Positions 19,570-27,995 of a stretch of 50,324 nt of DNA are shown piece after piece. The notes under the pieces were generated by a model that worked only from the letters and a program-made list of their open reading frames with translations, searched no databases and was not told where the DNA came from. Made by a program: the position numbers and the translations under genes. Origin of the DNA: Thiocystis violacea (GTDB lineage: Bacteria; Pseudomonadota; Gammaproteobacteria; Chromatiales; Chromatiaceae); the NCBI RefSeq assembly GCF_016583575.1, contig NZ_NRRG01000037.1:1-50324 (forward strand). The letters run 5' to 3'. Positions within the stretch are counted from its first letter, which is position 1. Every line of letters starts with the position of its first letter.

Positions 19570-19948
19570 GAGGAGAGGCAGAACAAGCCGTCATGTCATA
19601 GACCGCCATTTCGTGAAACGCCAGCCATGACGCGACCTGTCGGAACAGATCTGTTTCTCGACACGGCGGGAATAACCTCGACAAGGCCCAGAAAGCGGCG
19701 TTGAAAATGCCCGGTAAAGACGGTCGGAAAACTGATTCAACCGAAAACCATGACGACACGGTTTCCGACAGGCACATGGCGGTTCATGACAGCGGTGTTG
19801 GGTCTACCTCAACGTGATGGCTCCACGAGTGCTTTTAACGCGCTGGGTTAAAGCCATCGCTTGAGTGGCTGTCATGATTCTAGCGCATGACATGTTACCA
19901 TTCTTGAGGCCACTATCATTTATTGTATCAATTCGTTAGTAAAAACTA

Positions 19949-19962
19949 TGCACTTTAGTGCA
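19949..19962 (+). repeat. left-end hairpin of the IS200-type element
   Basis: TGCACT-TT-AGTGCA is a perfect 6-bp stem with a two-base loop, 24 bp before the tnpA start. In this family such subterminal hairpins are the recognition sites of TnpA on single-stranded DNA. Confidence 0.65.
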
Positions 19963-19985
19963 AGACTTTTAGTATACTCTCATTT

Positions 19986-20420
19986 ATGAGGTCTTACAGA
20001 AAAGCATCGCACACTGTTCATGACTTGAAAGTCCACCTGATTTGGATTACGAAATACCGATACAAAGTATTGACGAAAGATATTGGTTTGCGTATTCGGG
20101 ATCTGATTCGTCAAGTCTGCGACCAAAACGATATTCAAATTATCAAAGGCCGAGTCAGTAAAGATCATGTCCACTTATACATATCCTATCCTCCAAAACT
20201 GTCGGTAAGCGATATTGTTCGATTGTGTAAGGGTCGATCATCAAGGAAAATACAAGAAGAATTTCCGCAGCTTGGAAAAATCTATTGGGGTAAACATTTC
20301 TGGGGGATTGGGTATGCCGCTTTTAGTTCGGGTCATGTGACGGATGAGATGATACAGGAGTATTTGGAAAATCATGGTCAACACCCGAATCACAATGACG
20401 ACGAGTTCGTGGTGGAATGA
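19986..20420 (+). CDS. tnpA: IS200-family transposase TnpA (HUH Y1)
   Basis: 144 residues, the standard size. The HUH metal-binding pair is H61/H63 in HVHLYIS, and the nucleophilic tyrosine is Y126 in MIQEYLENH. The beginning, HTVHDLKVHLIWITKYRYKVL, is the familiar Y1 transposase opening. It cuts and rejoins single-stranded ends. All catalytic residues are present, so the gene looks functional. No TnpB or IscB partner is present. Confidence 0.95.
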   Translation: MRSYRKASHTVHDLKVHLIWITKYRYKVLTKDIGLRIRDLIRQVCDQNDIQIIKGRVSKDHVHLYISYPPKLSVSDIVRLCKGRSSRKIQEEFPQLGKIYWGKHFWGIGYAAFSSGHVTDEMIQEYLENHGQHPNHNDDEFVVE

Positions 20421-20568
20421 CTTTCAGTCATCGGCTTTCAGTCGGCTTCGGCCGAAACGCTGACTTTCAGTCGCCATCGACTCACTCTTTAGTGAGTGTC
20501 TTTCAGTCGGCTTCAGCCGAAACGCGGCTTTCAGCCGCAATCCATACTATGGACTTCTAGTCCATAGT
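20421..20568 (+). repeat. right-end hairpin cluster with five CTTTCAG(T/C)C repeats
   Basis: CTTTCAGTC occurs at 20421, 20435, 20464 and 20500, and CTTTCAGCC at 20528. Between and after the copies lie short hairpins, including CGGCTTCGGCCG, a CACTC/GAGTG stem, and GCGGC-TTTCA-GCCGC. The block ends in a perfect 10-bp stem, 20546-20555 with 20559-20568, around a TCT loop. The last hairpin is a good candidate for the TnpA right-end site. Confidence 0.65.
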
Positions 20569-20570
20569 GA

Positions 20571-21890
20571 TTGATTGCAACAAAGGATGTCGGCTATGGC
20601 CGAGATGCATTGGTTTACGACAACGGGCTGAAAGTCCCGCCGGGTGATACCCGCTTTAAGGTGGCGACTGCAAACGCCGTCTTGATTTGTGCTGAAGGCG
20701 GAAGTGCTGGCCGGAAGATCGGGGTTACTGATCGCGACATTTGTTTCGGCAACAAGCTTTTTGCGAACGAGGTCTGCGAGGGGATTCATCACCGATACAT
20801 CTTCTACGTTTATCAAGCGCCAACGTTCTTTAAGGGGTTTGCCGCCAGAATGACCGGAATTATTGGCGGTATTGCGCGCAGTGCATTCCTTTCGCTGCCT
20901 ATTCCCATTCCACCGCTTGCCGAGCAGAAGCGGATCGTGGCGAAGGTGGATGAGTTGATGGCGTTGTGTGATCGATTGGAGGCGGAGCAGGAGGAACGGG
21001 AGACGCGGTACACCGCGCTCGCACGCGCGTCGCTGGCCCGTTTTGCCGACGCGCCCACCCCGGCCAACCTCGATTTCCTCTTCCATTCATCCTTCAGCAT
21101 TCAACCTTCAGACTTACGAAAGTCCATCCTCACCCTCGCCGTCCAAGGAAAACTCGTCACCCAGAACCCCGGCGACGAACCTGGCGAAACAATTCTCCAA
21201 CGGATTCACTCAGGCGCCCCGCCCAAGAAGACTGGAAATGGATCGTCCGAGTGCAACGAGCAGGCCAAGCTCCCATTCGATCTCCCAAGTGGATGGTCAC
21301 TTTCACAACTCGGCTCCATCCTGCTCCCGACACGAGGCATTTCCTACGGCGTCATCAAACTTGGTGCCGAGCCTCAGCAGGATGGAGTGTTCATTCTTCG
21401 GTGTAGCAACGTCCGCTTCCGAAGAATCGATTTAAATGGCATTCGGAAGGTGACGGAGCAGCTCTCGTCTGAGTATGGTCGAACCATACTCGAAGGGGGC
21501 GAGGTGCTAATCAACGTTCGCGGGACTCTCGGCGGATGCGCCGTGGTCCCCCCGGACTTGAAGGGATACAACATCGCACGCGAGGTCGCCGTGATTCCCG
21601 TCCATACGGAGATTGACCCGGCATTCATCCTCACTGTGATTGCGTCTCCATACTTTCAGGGCAGGGTCGAGGAGAACCTCCGTGGCATCGCCTACGAAGG
21701 TCTGAATCTTGGATTGTTGCGTGACTTTCTAGTCCCCATTCCACCCTTCGCTGAGCAGAAGCGGATCGTGGCCAAAGTGGATCAACTGATGGCCTTGGTC
21801 GACCAATTGGAAGCCCAACTCGCCACCTCCCGCGCCACCGCCGCGAATCTCCTCGAAGCCCTCGTCGCCGAACTCACCACGCAAGCCTGA
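20571..21890 (+). CDS. hsdS: type I restriction specificity subunit HsdS, 5'-truncated by the IS
   Basis: The frame begins at the IS boundary (KDVGYGRDALVYDNG) and continues for about 435 residues. It contains the end of the first target-recognition domain (LICAEGGSAGRKIGVTDRDI), a central conserved helix region (PIPPLAEQKRIVAKVDELMA) and the second recognition domain. The C-terminal conserved repeat is PIPPFAEQKRIVAKVDQLMA. An intact HsdS would have roughly 100-130 more residues at the N-terminus. HsdS selects the DNA sequence for the M and R subunits; neither hsdM nor hsdR lies next to it. It is probably non-functional unless the TTG at 20571 is used. Confidence 0.88.
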   Translation: MIATKDVGYGRDALVYDNGLKVPPGDTRFKVATANAVLICAEGGSAGRKIGVTDRDICFGNKLFANEVCEGIHHRYIFYVYQAPTFFKGFAARMTGIIGGIARSAFLSLPIPIPPLAEQKRIVAKVDELMALCDRLEAEQEERETRYTALARASLARFADAPTPANLDFLFHSSFSIQPSDLRKSILTLAVQGKLVTQNPGDEPGETILQRIHSGAPPKKTGNGSSECNEQAKLPFDLPSGWSLSQLGSILLPTRGISYGVIKLGAEPQQDGVFILRCSNVRFRRIDLNGIRKVTEQLSSEYGRTILEGGEVLINVRGTLGGCAVVPPDLKGYNIAREVAVIPVHTEIDPAFILTVIASPYFQGRVEENLRGIAYEGLNLGLLRDFLVPIPPFAEQKRIVAKVDQLMALVDQLEAQLATSRATAANLLEALVAELTTQA

Positions 21891-21893
21891 CCG

Positions 21894-23000
21894 ATGCCGA
21901 TGCGTCCACAACGACCTTTCGATCACGAAGCCACGCTCGATGAGTTCGCTGGCGTCGGCAAGCACTCCCGCTTCGACGCAACCATCGACGATGAGGAGAT
22001 CACGGACATTCAGGTCATCTGCAAACGCGGCGACGAGGAAATCCCTCTGGCGAAGCCCAGCCGTGCCTTCTATTTTGGTGACCGCAAGCTCTATGAACAG
22101 GAAGCCAAGCGGTTCGATCAGCAGGAGAAGGCCCGTATCCTCAACACCGACCAGTTCCCGCGCAATCTGACTCGATTCGAGGAACTGAAGCGTGCTTGCC
22201 AACGCGGTTTCGTCATCCCGTTCGTGGGTGCCGGCATGTCCAAGGGCGCGGGATGCCCGGAGTGGAAAGAGTATCTTCTCAATCTCTGTGGAGATACTCG
22301 GCTCGATCGTGAGGCGATCCGGATTCGTCTTGAAGAAATGGACGATTACGAGGGAGTGATGAACGACCTTGTCACCGACCTTGGGGGAAACCGCTTCAAC
22401 CTGGACTTCGAGCGCGACTTTCAGATCCCGGATGAGATCACCGGTGCCGTGACTCTGCTTCCGCGCCTGTTCGACAGTTGCGCCATCACCACCAATTTCG
22501 ACCGAGTGCTCGAACGGGCCTATGAAAGCGACGGAAAGGCGTTCGTCGAAAAGGTTACAGGCAGGGGGCGTTCCAGCGCGTTCTTCCGAGCCATTCCAGC
22601 CGGCGAACGCTACCTGCTGAAGCTTCATGGCAATCTCGACAACGCGACCGAGCGCGTTCTGAACAAGGATGAATACGATGCTGCCTATGGCAACGGCGGG
22701 GACATCAACATGACTTTCCCACTGCCCAAGCTTCTGCGTCGGCTCTTCGTCAGCTACAGCTTTCTCTTTCTTGGGTGCAGTCTTTCCGTGGATCGGACCA
22801 TCCTGACGTTGATGCGCGTCGCGCAACACGAGGGACTAGACAACCTCCCGCACCACTATGCCCTGCTCGCGAGCCCGGATGACATGGACAAGAAGAAGAC
22901 CATCGATGACCGACTCGCCGAAGCACATGTCTCGCCGATCTGGTACCCCGATGGAGAACACGAGCACGTCGGGCAGATTCTTGCACTCTTGCTTGACTGA
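21894..23000 (+). CDS. SIR2-like NAD-dependent defence protein
   Basis: 368 residues. A SIR2-like domain starts near residue 105: VGAGMSKGAG at 111-120 is the NAD-binding loop, N201 in TTNFDRVLERAY is the conserved asparagine, and H245 in LKLHGNLDN is the catalytic histidine. FLGCSLSVDRTI forms the late dinucleotide-binding segment. The N-terminal 85 residues have no recognised domain. SIR2 proteins of this kind deplete NAD+ in several anti-phage systems. The gene begins 3 bp after the hsdS stop, so it was an accessory gene of that type I operon. Confidence 0.85.
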   Translation: MPMRPQRPFDHEATLDEFAGVGKHSRFDATIDDEEITDIQVICKRGDEEIPLAKPSRAFYFGDRKLYEQEAKRFDQQEKARILNTDQFPRNLTRFEELKRACQRGFVIPFVGAGMSKGAGCPEWKEYLLNLCGDTRLDREAIRIRLEEMDDYEGVMNDLVTDLGGNRFNLDFERDFQIPDEITGAVTLLPRLFDSCAITTNFDRVLERAYESDGKAFVEKVTGRGRSSAFFRAIPAGERYLLKLHGNLDNATERVLNKDEYDAAYGNGGDINMTFPLPKLLRRLFVSYSFLFLGCSLSVDRTILTLMRVAQHEGLDNLPHHYALLASPDDMDKKKTIDDRLAEAHVSPIWYPDGEHEHVGQILALLLD

Positions 23001-23050
23001 CAGTCAACGAGAAGAACCCATCGACGCCTTTTCACGATGCCACCGGCGAG

Positions 23051-23104
23051 TCACTTGGGCTGACTTGATGGCTGGCGTGCCCCGTCCGAAGACGACTTCC
23101 TCAT
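23051..23104 (-). CDS. doubtful 17-codon leader-associated frame
   Basis: ATG 23104 follows a G-rich stretch and opens MRKSSSDGARQP before stopping at 23051. It is listed because it follows a hairpin plus T-tract in the same geometry as four intact genes of this region. It may be the beginning of a gene truncated at the element edge. Confidence 0.2.
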   Translation of the reverse strand: MRKSSSDGARQPSSQPK

Positions 23105-23166
23105 GATCGCCCCCCCCGGCAGCGTCTGACGAACAGCCAGTCCGTCAACCTTGACGCTCCGCGACC

Positions 23167-23200
23167 AAAAAAATCCAGCCGAACCCGAGGTCCGGCTGGA
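23167..23200 (-). terminator. hairpin with T-tract, minus strand
   Basis: An 8-bp stem (23174-23181 with 23193-23200) is followed on the minus strand by seven T residues (23167-23173). It lies downstream of the 55-residue minus-strand gene at 23355-23522 and upstream of the short frame at 23104. Confidence 0.7.
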
Positions 23201-23354
23201 GGTTAGGCGTGAAGGCCACCCCGACAAGCCCTCACACGGAACGCGTTCCGGGCGTATTCCGGTCGCGTCGGACTCAGGCTCCCTCGGATTCACCCCCGTG
23301 CGTCGCGCTTGGGATCCGGCCCACCAAGGGTCGCAGATAGCGCCGGGGCAGTTC

Positions 23355-23522
23355 TTAGGCCATCCTCTCGACCTCGTTGCGCGAGAGGCCTTCCTCGTAC
23401 ACGACGATCACCGACCGCTCCTCGAAGAACTCCCGTGCGTCCGCGTCCAAGCCCGCCGCGAAGGCGGCGATGACGGGATCGACGGACACCAAACCCGCCA
23501 CTCCATTCGAAGAACGTGTCAT
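23355..23522 (-). CDS. 55-residue element protein, paralogue of the 28342-28548 gene
   Basis: The sequence AGLDADAREFFEERSVIVVYEEGLSRNEVERMA aligns with DPDAREFFEERAAVVEYDAGLPRDEAEALA of the gene at 28342-28548 (each quoted in part: shared core REFFEER). It belongs to a small family common in genomic islands. It lacks the C-terminal 15 residues of its paralogue. The ATG at 23522 is weakly supported; internal GTG starts are possible. Function unknown. Confidence 0.55.
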   Translation of the reverse strand: MTRSSNGVAGLVSVDPVIAAFAAGLDADAREFFEERSVIVVYEEGLSRNEVERMA

Positions 23523-23565
23523 CCTTAGAGTTGTTCTAAGTGATATTATCTTAAATATTAGAAGC

Positions 23566-23687
23566 TTAAAAAATAGATAAAGCGATTCTTATTTGCGCGG
23601 AAATGGCGTATTTTTTGGTGGAGCCCTGAAATAAAGCCAGGAGTCTGAACCCTGGATCGTTGTTTGACGTTTTGATCTAAAAGATTT
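23566..23687 (+). repeat. left copy of a ~122-bp inverted repeat
   Basis: It aligns with the reverse complement of 26160-26281 over about 122 bp with small gaps. Identical blocks include GATTCTTATTTG, GGCGTAT, TTTTTGGTGGA, TAAAGCCAGGAGTC, GAACCCT and TTTGATCTAAAA. It is AT-rich and lies directly upstream of helicase gene 1. Confidence 0.8.
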
Positions 23688-23757
23688 CGCACTTAGTCAA
23701 CTCTCATTATCTTTCTGATGACCCAGTCGATGATCGTGATGAAGGCGTGAGGTATGG

Positions 23758-25783
23758 GTGAGCCCGTTGGATGAGCTGGAAACCCTGGAGATCCTGGAAC
23801 TGAGCGCCGACGAATGGCTGAGCGATCGCCCCCCGGTGCTCCGGGGGGCGGTGCGTCATCCTCGAAGGCGGAACCAGTATTGGCAAGACCACCTACGTGC
23901 TCGATCACCTGGCCCCCGCGCGGCCCCTGATCTTGCTGCTGCCCACCGTCAGTCAGGTCGAGCAACTCGCGGCCACCCGGCCCGACCGTGATCTGACACT
24001 CGTCCATGGCCAGCGCCCGCTCGCCGACCTCCAACCCCCGATCATCGCCACCTACGACCAACTCGGCGCCATCGTCGCCCGGCTGGCGGGTGGCTGTGAC
24101 GATTACCTCCTGGTGATGGACGAGGTCCATAAGCTCTATCAGGCCGGTGGCTACCGTCCCAAGGCCCTGCAAGGGATCCTCGATGCCCTCGCCACCCTCG
24201 GGCAATCGGGCGGTTTCGGCGGCTTCCTGGGGCTCTCGGCCACCCTGCAACCCGCGTTGCTGGAGATCCCGATCGACCAGTGGATCCGCGTGCGCAAACC
24301 CGCGCCCTGGGTACGCCAGGTGGCGATCGTGGAGTACGTGGATCTCCGCGCCTGGACCCAGACCCTGATCCGCCAGAACCTCTTGGATCCCGAGGCGCTC
24401 AACGTCATCCGCCTCAATGACAGCCAAGTCCTGCATGAGCTGGAAGCCTTCTTCAGCGCTCACGGGTATCGCTGCCTGGTCGTTCACAGCAAGATCCAGG
24501 ACGAGGAAGACATCCAGCAGATGTTGGCCACCGAGTTGGTCACGGACTGTCAGCTCCTGCTCACCACCTCACTGCTCGATGAAGGGATCAACCTGCACAA
24601 TCCCCAACTCGGCTGCGTGCACCTGATCGGGCCGGTCCACAGCGCCGAGCTGTGCCAGTTCCTGGGACGGTTTCGCCAGTGCAATCCCGAGGTCTTTCTC
24701 CACCTGGAGCGCCTGCCCGAGGCCGCCGCCCCGTGGGTGATCGCCGACGAACGCGCCCGGATGCAGACCATGCAGACCCTGGTTCATGGCACCTGGCTGG
24801 CCGCGATGGCGCTAACGGACACCTCACCCTCCCTGACCGCGCCGATGGTGCTGTCCCGCGTCAAGCGGTTGAATGCCACCTATCGGTGTTTCAGTGGTTT
24901 TGATCTCTTGTTGGCGCGCGTCCTCCCGGATGGGACGGTCGAGGTGCTCCCCAATCATCCGGGGTGGCTCGCCTACCTCTATGGACTCGATACCGACAAT
25001 CACTACGGCTCGCTCGAAACCCTGCGCGCGCGCCTGGTCGCCCAACTGGAGCCCTGCGAGATCCTCCACTATCAGGTCGGCGAACCGCCGCCGGATCCGG
25101 CGTTGGGGGCGGCCTTCCAGACGGCAACCGCGCTGGCCGAGCAACAGCGCGAGTCCCTGGTCGAGGCGTTGGAACAGCGCCTGATCCGCCTGGTCGAGAC
25201 GGGTGAGGCCGCCACCCCCTTCGAGGCGCTGGCCTCTCTCCTCGCGCTGGATGGACGCGCCCGGACCCATGAAGGCTCGCTGATCCAGGTCGCCTGGGAA
25301 CTGGCCAACGAGGTGGTCATCGACCTGGAGAGCGCGTTCGCCATGCTGCGCGCCAACCATCAACGGCCGGGCTGGCGCTTCGTCAAAGGACTCGATGACG
25401 CCCTGGTGCGCGCCCTGCATCAGCGCCTGGCGGCCTGTCGGGCGCAAGACACGCCCGGCTATGACGGTCCCCTGAAGATTCCACGAGCGCTGGGTCGAAC
25501 GCTGGTGCTGGAGGCGTTGCAGGACGTCTCGCGGCGGGATCCCCTCTACCAGGTGTCGGCCCAGCTCGTCGGCGAGTCCGCGCGCGGGGTCCGGTGTGAG
25601 CCGGATGGTCGCTATGACGTCACAGCTCAATTCGTGACCAAGCTGTTTCGCGATTACACCGACAGCGACATCGAGCGGCACCACTACCTGTATCGCGGTC
25701 CGGCCTGGGGTGGCTATCGCTATCGCGCCTTGGAGCCCGCCCGAGTGACCCGACGCCCGCCAACGCGGCGGTCGTCCCGATGA
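23758..25783 (+). CDS. SF2 helicase-like ATPase, copy 1 (needs a frame change near its start)
   Basis: About 670 residues when frames are joined. The first 30 residues (LELSADEWLSDRPPVLRG) are in one frame from GTG 23758. At about 23843-23855, after a run of six G, the protein continues in another frame with RVILEGG-TSIGKTT, which is Walker A. Then come LPTVSQVEQLA, the Walker B box MDEVHKLY, motif III GLSATL, and the second RecA domain with TTSLLDEGINL and motif VI QFLGRFRQ. Paralogue 2 at 37139-39099 aligns across the break, which shows that the frames belong together. It probably unwinds DNA for element replication with the nearby PolB. The break may be mutation, sequencing error or recoding. 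Confidence 0.8.
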
Positions 25784-25956
25784 CCGAAGCGATCCGGTGC
25801 GTCAACGATCCGGGGATGGCGATCCGCTGGTGCGTGGCGAAACTGCGGGATTATTAAAGGATGGGCCTATTTTCGACAGTTTCGCCGCCTGTTCGAGACA
25901 GTGAAACGCCCTTGGGGCTGATCGAGGCCGTGATGGCCTGACGACTTAAGATCCCC

Positions 25957-26100
25957 GACCCGCTTGAGGCGGGTCGAGGAAGTTTCTTGAAAAAGATAAA
26001 AAAAGATAAAAAAGATAAAAAAAGAAGGGTCTTCAGGCTCTCGATAGCTCTTGAATAAAGTCTTTAAACTTCAAGGCTTTAAACTTTTCATGCGCGTTCG
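25957..26100. other. hairpin and A-rich tandem repeat, candidate replication origin
   Basis: A 7-bp stem (GACCCGC/GCGGGTC, 25957-25975) precedes three to four tandem GATAAAAAA units (about 25990-26025). Two CTTTAAACTT copies follow near 26053 and 26070. Set in GC-rich DNA this is a local AT-rich spot beside a large inverted repeat and a helicase gene. The rest of the 25784-26494 gap carries the right inverted repeat and one more hairpin, but no gene. Confidence 0.4.
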
Positions 26101-26159
26101 GTGAACGGGGGGCTTCGAACCCAACGATTACAGATCAAATCGAGTTTTGCTACGTGTAA

Positions 26160-26281
26160 AAATCATTTTAGATCAAATGATTGAAGATACTATCAAGGGT
26201 TCGGACTCCTGGCTTTAGTTCCTGTTTCCACCAAAAACATACGCCGCTTCAGCACAAATAAGAATCACTACTATTTTTAAC
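26160..26281 (-). repeat. right copy of the ~122-bp inverted repeat
   Basis: The reverse complement matches 23566-23687. The two copies are about 2.5 kb apart and enclose helicase gene 1 and the A-rich repeat. The copy lies between helicase 1 and integrase 1. Confidence 0.8.
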
Positions 26282-26437
26282 TAGTTGCTTTTAGAAAATA
26301 TTTCTCGAAGTCACTCGAATGGTTACGTTGGAGCGCTCCGTCATCGAACCGTGATACACATCCGCAGACGCGCCAGTCATGGACTGATGTTTTAATGGGC
26401 TAGCTACCACGGGAAATCCCCGAGAGCCCACAAGAAC

Positions 26438-26467
26438 CGCATGAGGAGCCGGAGCCCTCCTCATGCG
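26438..26467. terminator. 11-bp hairpin downstream of integrase 1
   Basis: Arms 26438-26448 and 26457-26467 are perfectly complementary around an 8-nt loop. It lies 28 bp beyond the integrase stop codon. There is no T-tract on either strand, so its role as terminator is uncertain. Confidence 0.45.
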
Positions 26468-26494
26468 ATCCCGCTGGCGACGCCTCGCGCCTGC

Positions 26495-27721
26495 TTACGG
26501 CCCCCCATCCGATGAATCCGATGGATTCGCCGCCGTCGGGTTCTGGGTCGCCTGGGTCACGGAAGTGGCCACCGCCGCCGAGGCCGTGCGTAAGGCGTCA
26601 TCGCTGAGATGGGCATAGCGCTGGGTGGTCTGAGCGCTGGCATGCCCCAGTAGATGTTGAACCTGATAGAGGGTCGCCCCCGCATTCACCGCCAGGGACG
26701 CAAAACTGTGACGCAGGTCGTGGATCCGCAAGTTCGTGATCCCAGCCGCCGCCAGCAGACGTCGGAAGCCCTTCTGCGGATTGTTGACCGGCCGCCCCGC
26801 CACCCGACCGGGAAAGACATAGGGATGGTCCTCGTGCCTCGGCTGGGCCTGCAGCAACGCCAGCGCCGCCGGATTCAGGACCACATAGCGCGAGCGCCCG
26901 CTCTTGGTGTCAGGCAGAAACAGCGTCCCCTGGTCCAGGTCGACGTGTTCCCAGCGCGCCTGGAGCGCCTCCTCTTTGCGCATCCCCGTCAACAGCAGGA
27001 ACTTCAACGCCGCGACGATGACCTGATTGGGCTCCGCGTCCATCGCCTGAAACAGTCGCTGAAGCTCGTCCTGACTCAAATAGCGATGGCGTTGATTGTT
27101 CTCCTGGAACTTCTTCACCCCCAGACAAGGATTCTTGGCCAGACGCTCCCACGACACCGCCAGCTTGAACAGCTTCGCCAGCAGCGACAGATGGCGGTTG
27201 GCGGTGGCCGCGCAATGGCTGGTTTTGATCTCGCCGTGGTAGCGCTGAAGGTCACGGGTGGTGAGGGTGTCGAGGCGCTGGGCGCCGAAGCGCGGCAGCA
27301 GATGGACCCGCAACTTACTCTCATCCGAATCGGCGCTGCGCTTGTGCTGGCGCGCGTAGGGCAGGTACTCCTGCAAGGCAAACTCCGCGAAGGTCGGGAT
27401 CGCCCGTAAGGCGATCTTCTCGGCCTGCGGGTCGCGTCCCTGATCGAGCTGATAGCGGCGTTCCAGCGCCTGCTGGCGCGCCTCGGTCACCGACAAGGCG
27501 CCCTGCTCGCCGAGCTTCACCGCCCGTTTCTGGCCGTTGACGCTATAGCGGAAGTAGAAGAACTTGCGCCCGCTCTTCGACACCAGCAGCTTGAGTCCGG
27601 CCACCTCGGTATCGCTGTACTCGCCCTCGGTCGCACGGGCCTCCTTGGGATGGGGTGGGAGTTGATCGATCCGCTTCTGAGTGAATTTGAAACGTGACGG
27701 GATGGGGGGCGTGGTCGTCAT
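26495..27721 (-). CDS. tyrosine recombinase / integrase 1 (DUF4102 type)
   Basis: 408 residues. The N-terminal arm-binding domain (DUF4102-like) contains FTQKRIDQLPPHP, EVAGLKLLVSKSGRKFFYFR and KLGEQGALSVTEARQQA. The core-binding domain follows, then the catalytic domain with R in TGMRKEEALQARW, HDLRHSFAS, LLGHASAQTTQ and the nucleophile in RYAHLS. All catalytic residues are present, so it should integrate and excise DNA, usually at tRNA genes. ATG 27721 is chosen because GGAGG lies upstream; the frame is open to 27820. A hairpin with T-tract lies 30 nt before the start. Confidence 0.93.
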   Translation of the reverse strand: MTTTPPIPSRFKFTQKRIDQLPPHPKEARATEGEYSDTEVAGLKLLVSKSGRKFFYFRYSVNGQKRAVKLGEQGALSVTEARQQALERRYQLDQGRDPQAEKIALRAIPTFAEFALQEYLPYARQHKRSADSDESKLRVHLLPRFGAQRLDTLTTRDLQRYHGEIKTSHCAATANRHLSLLAKLFKLAVSWERLAKNPCLGVKKFQENNQRHRYLSQDELQRLFQAMDAEPNQVIVAALKFLLLTGMRKEEALQARWEHVDLDQGTLFLPDTKSGRSRYVVLNPAALALLQAQPRHEDHPYVFPGRVAGRPVNNPQKGFRRLLAAAGITNLRIHDLRHSFASLAVNAGATLYQVQHLLGHASAQTTQRYAHLSDDALRTASAAVATSVTQATQNPTAANPSDSSDGGP

Positions 27722-27751
27722 GGCGAGAGCCTCCGATCGAAAGGGCCATGG

Positions 27752-27779
27752 AAAAAAAGAAGCCGCCTGAGCGGCGGCT
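27752..27779 (-). terminator. hairpin with T-tract upstream of integrase 1
   Basis: A 7-bp stem, 27761-27767 with 27773-27779, is followed on the minus strand by TC and seven T. It can terminate the minus-strand operon of small genes at 27996-29567 or act as a leader attenuator of the integrase. Confidence 0.8.
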
Positions 27780-27995
27780 GTTCGAGGTTCAAGAAGAAGG
27801 CCAGGGGACGAGCGCGTCATCGGAGTGCGGGTGTTGCCGGGGGCGGTTCCTCGTCTTTCCAGTCCCTGGATCTGGTCAGGCCGACGGGGGCGGCACCGTG
27901 GTGATGAACAACCACGGCACCGCCATCACGCGATGACGCCTCCGTGCGCCGGTGACGCGCTTCTGGCGCCCGGTCCATGCCCGGGGCGGTGGTCG

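Larger units (their letters stand above)
19935..20575 (+). mobile_element. IS200/IS605-type insertion sequence
   Basis: A compact element consisting of a left-end hairpin (19949-19962), a Y1 transposase gene, and a right-end region with several hairpins ending about 20568. IS200-like elements have no terminal inverted repeats and insert by single-strand transfer, so the exact ends cannot be read; limits are approximate. Base composition is clearly more AT-rich than the flanks. The right end abuts the reading frame of a type I specificity subunit whose first part is missing. Confidence 0.8.

Noticed and set aside
20421-20568. Possible CRISPR array from the five CTTTCAGTC copies
   Set aside because: Repeats are only 9 bp, spacing is irregular (14-36 bp), the intervening DNA is itself palindromic, and no cas genes are present.
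26400-26495. Hairpin and following GGTTCTTGTGGGC on the minus strand reminiscent of the 3' end of a group II intron
   Set aside because: No intron-encoded protein nearby, no canonical AGC catalytic triad in the would-be domain V, and the hairpin sits just after an integrase stop codon.
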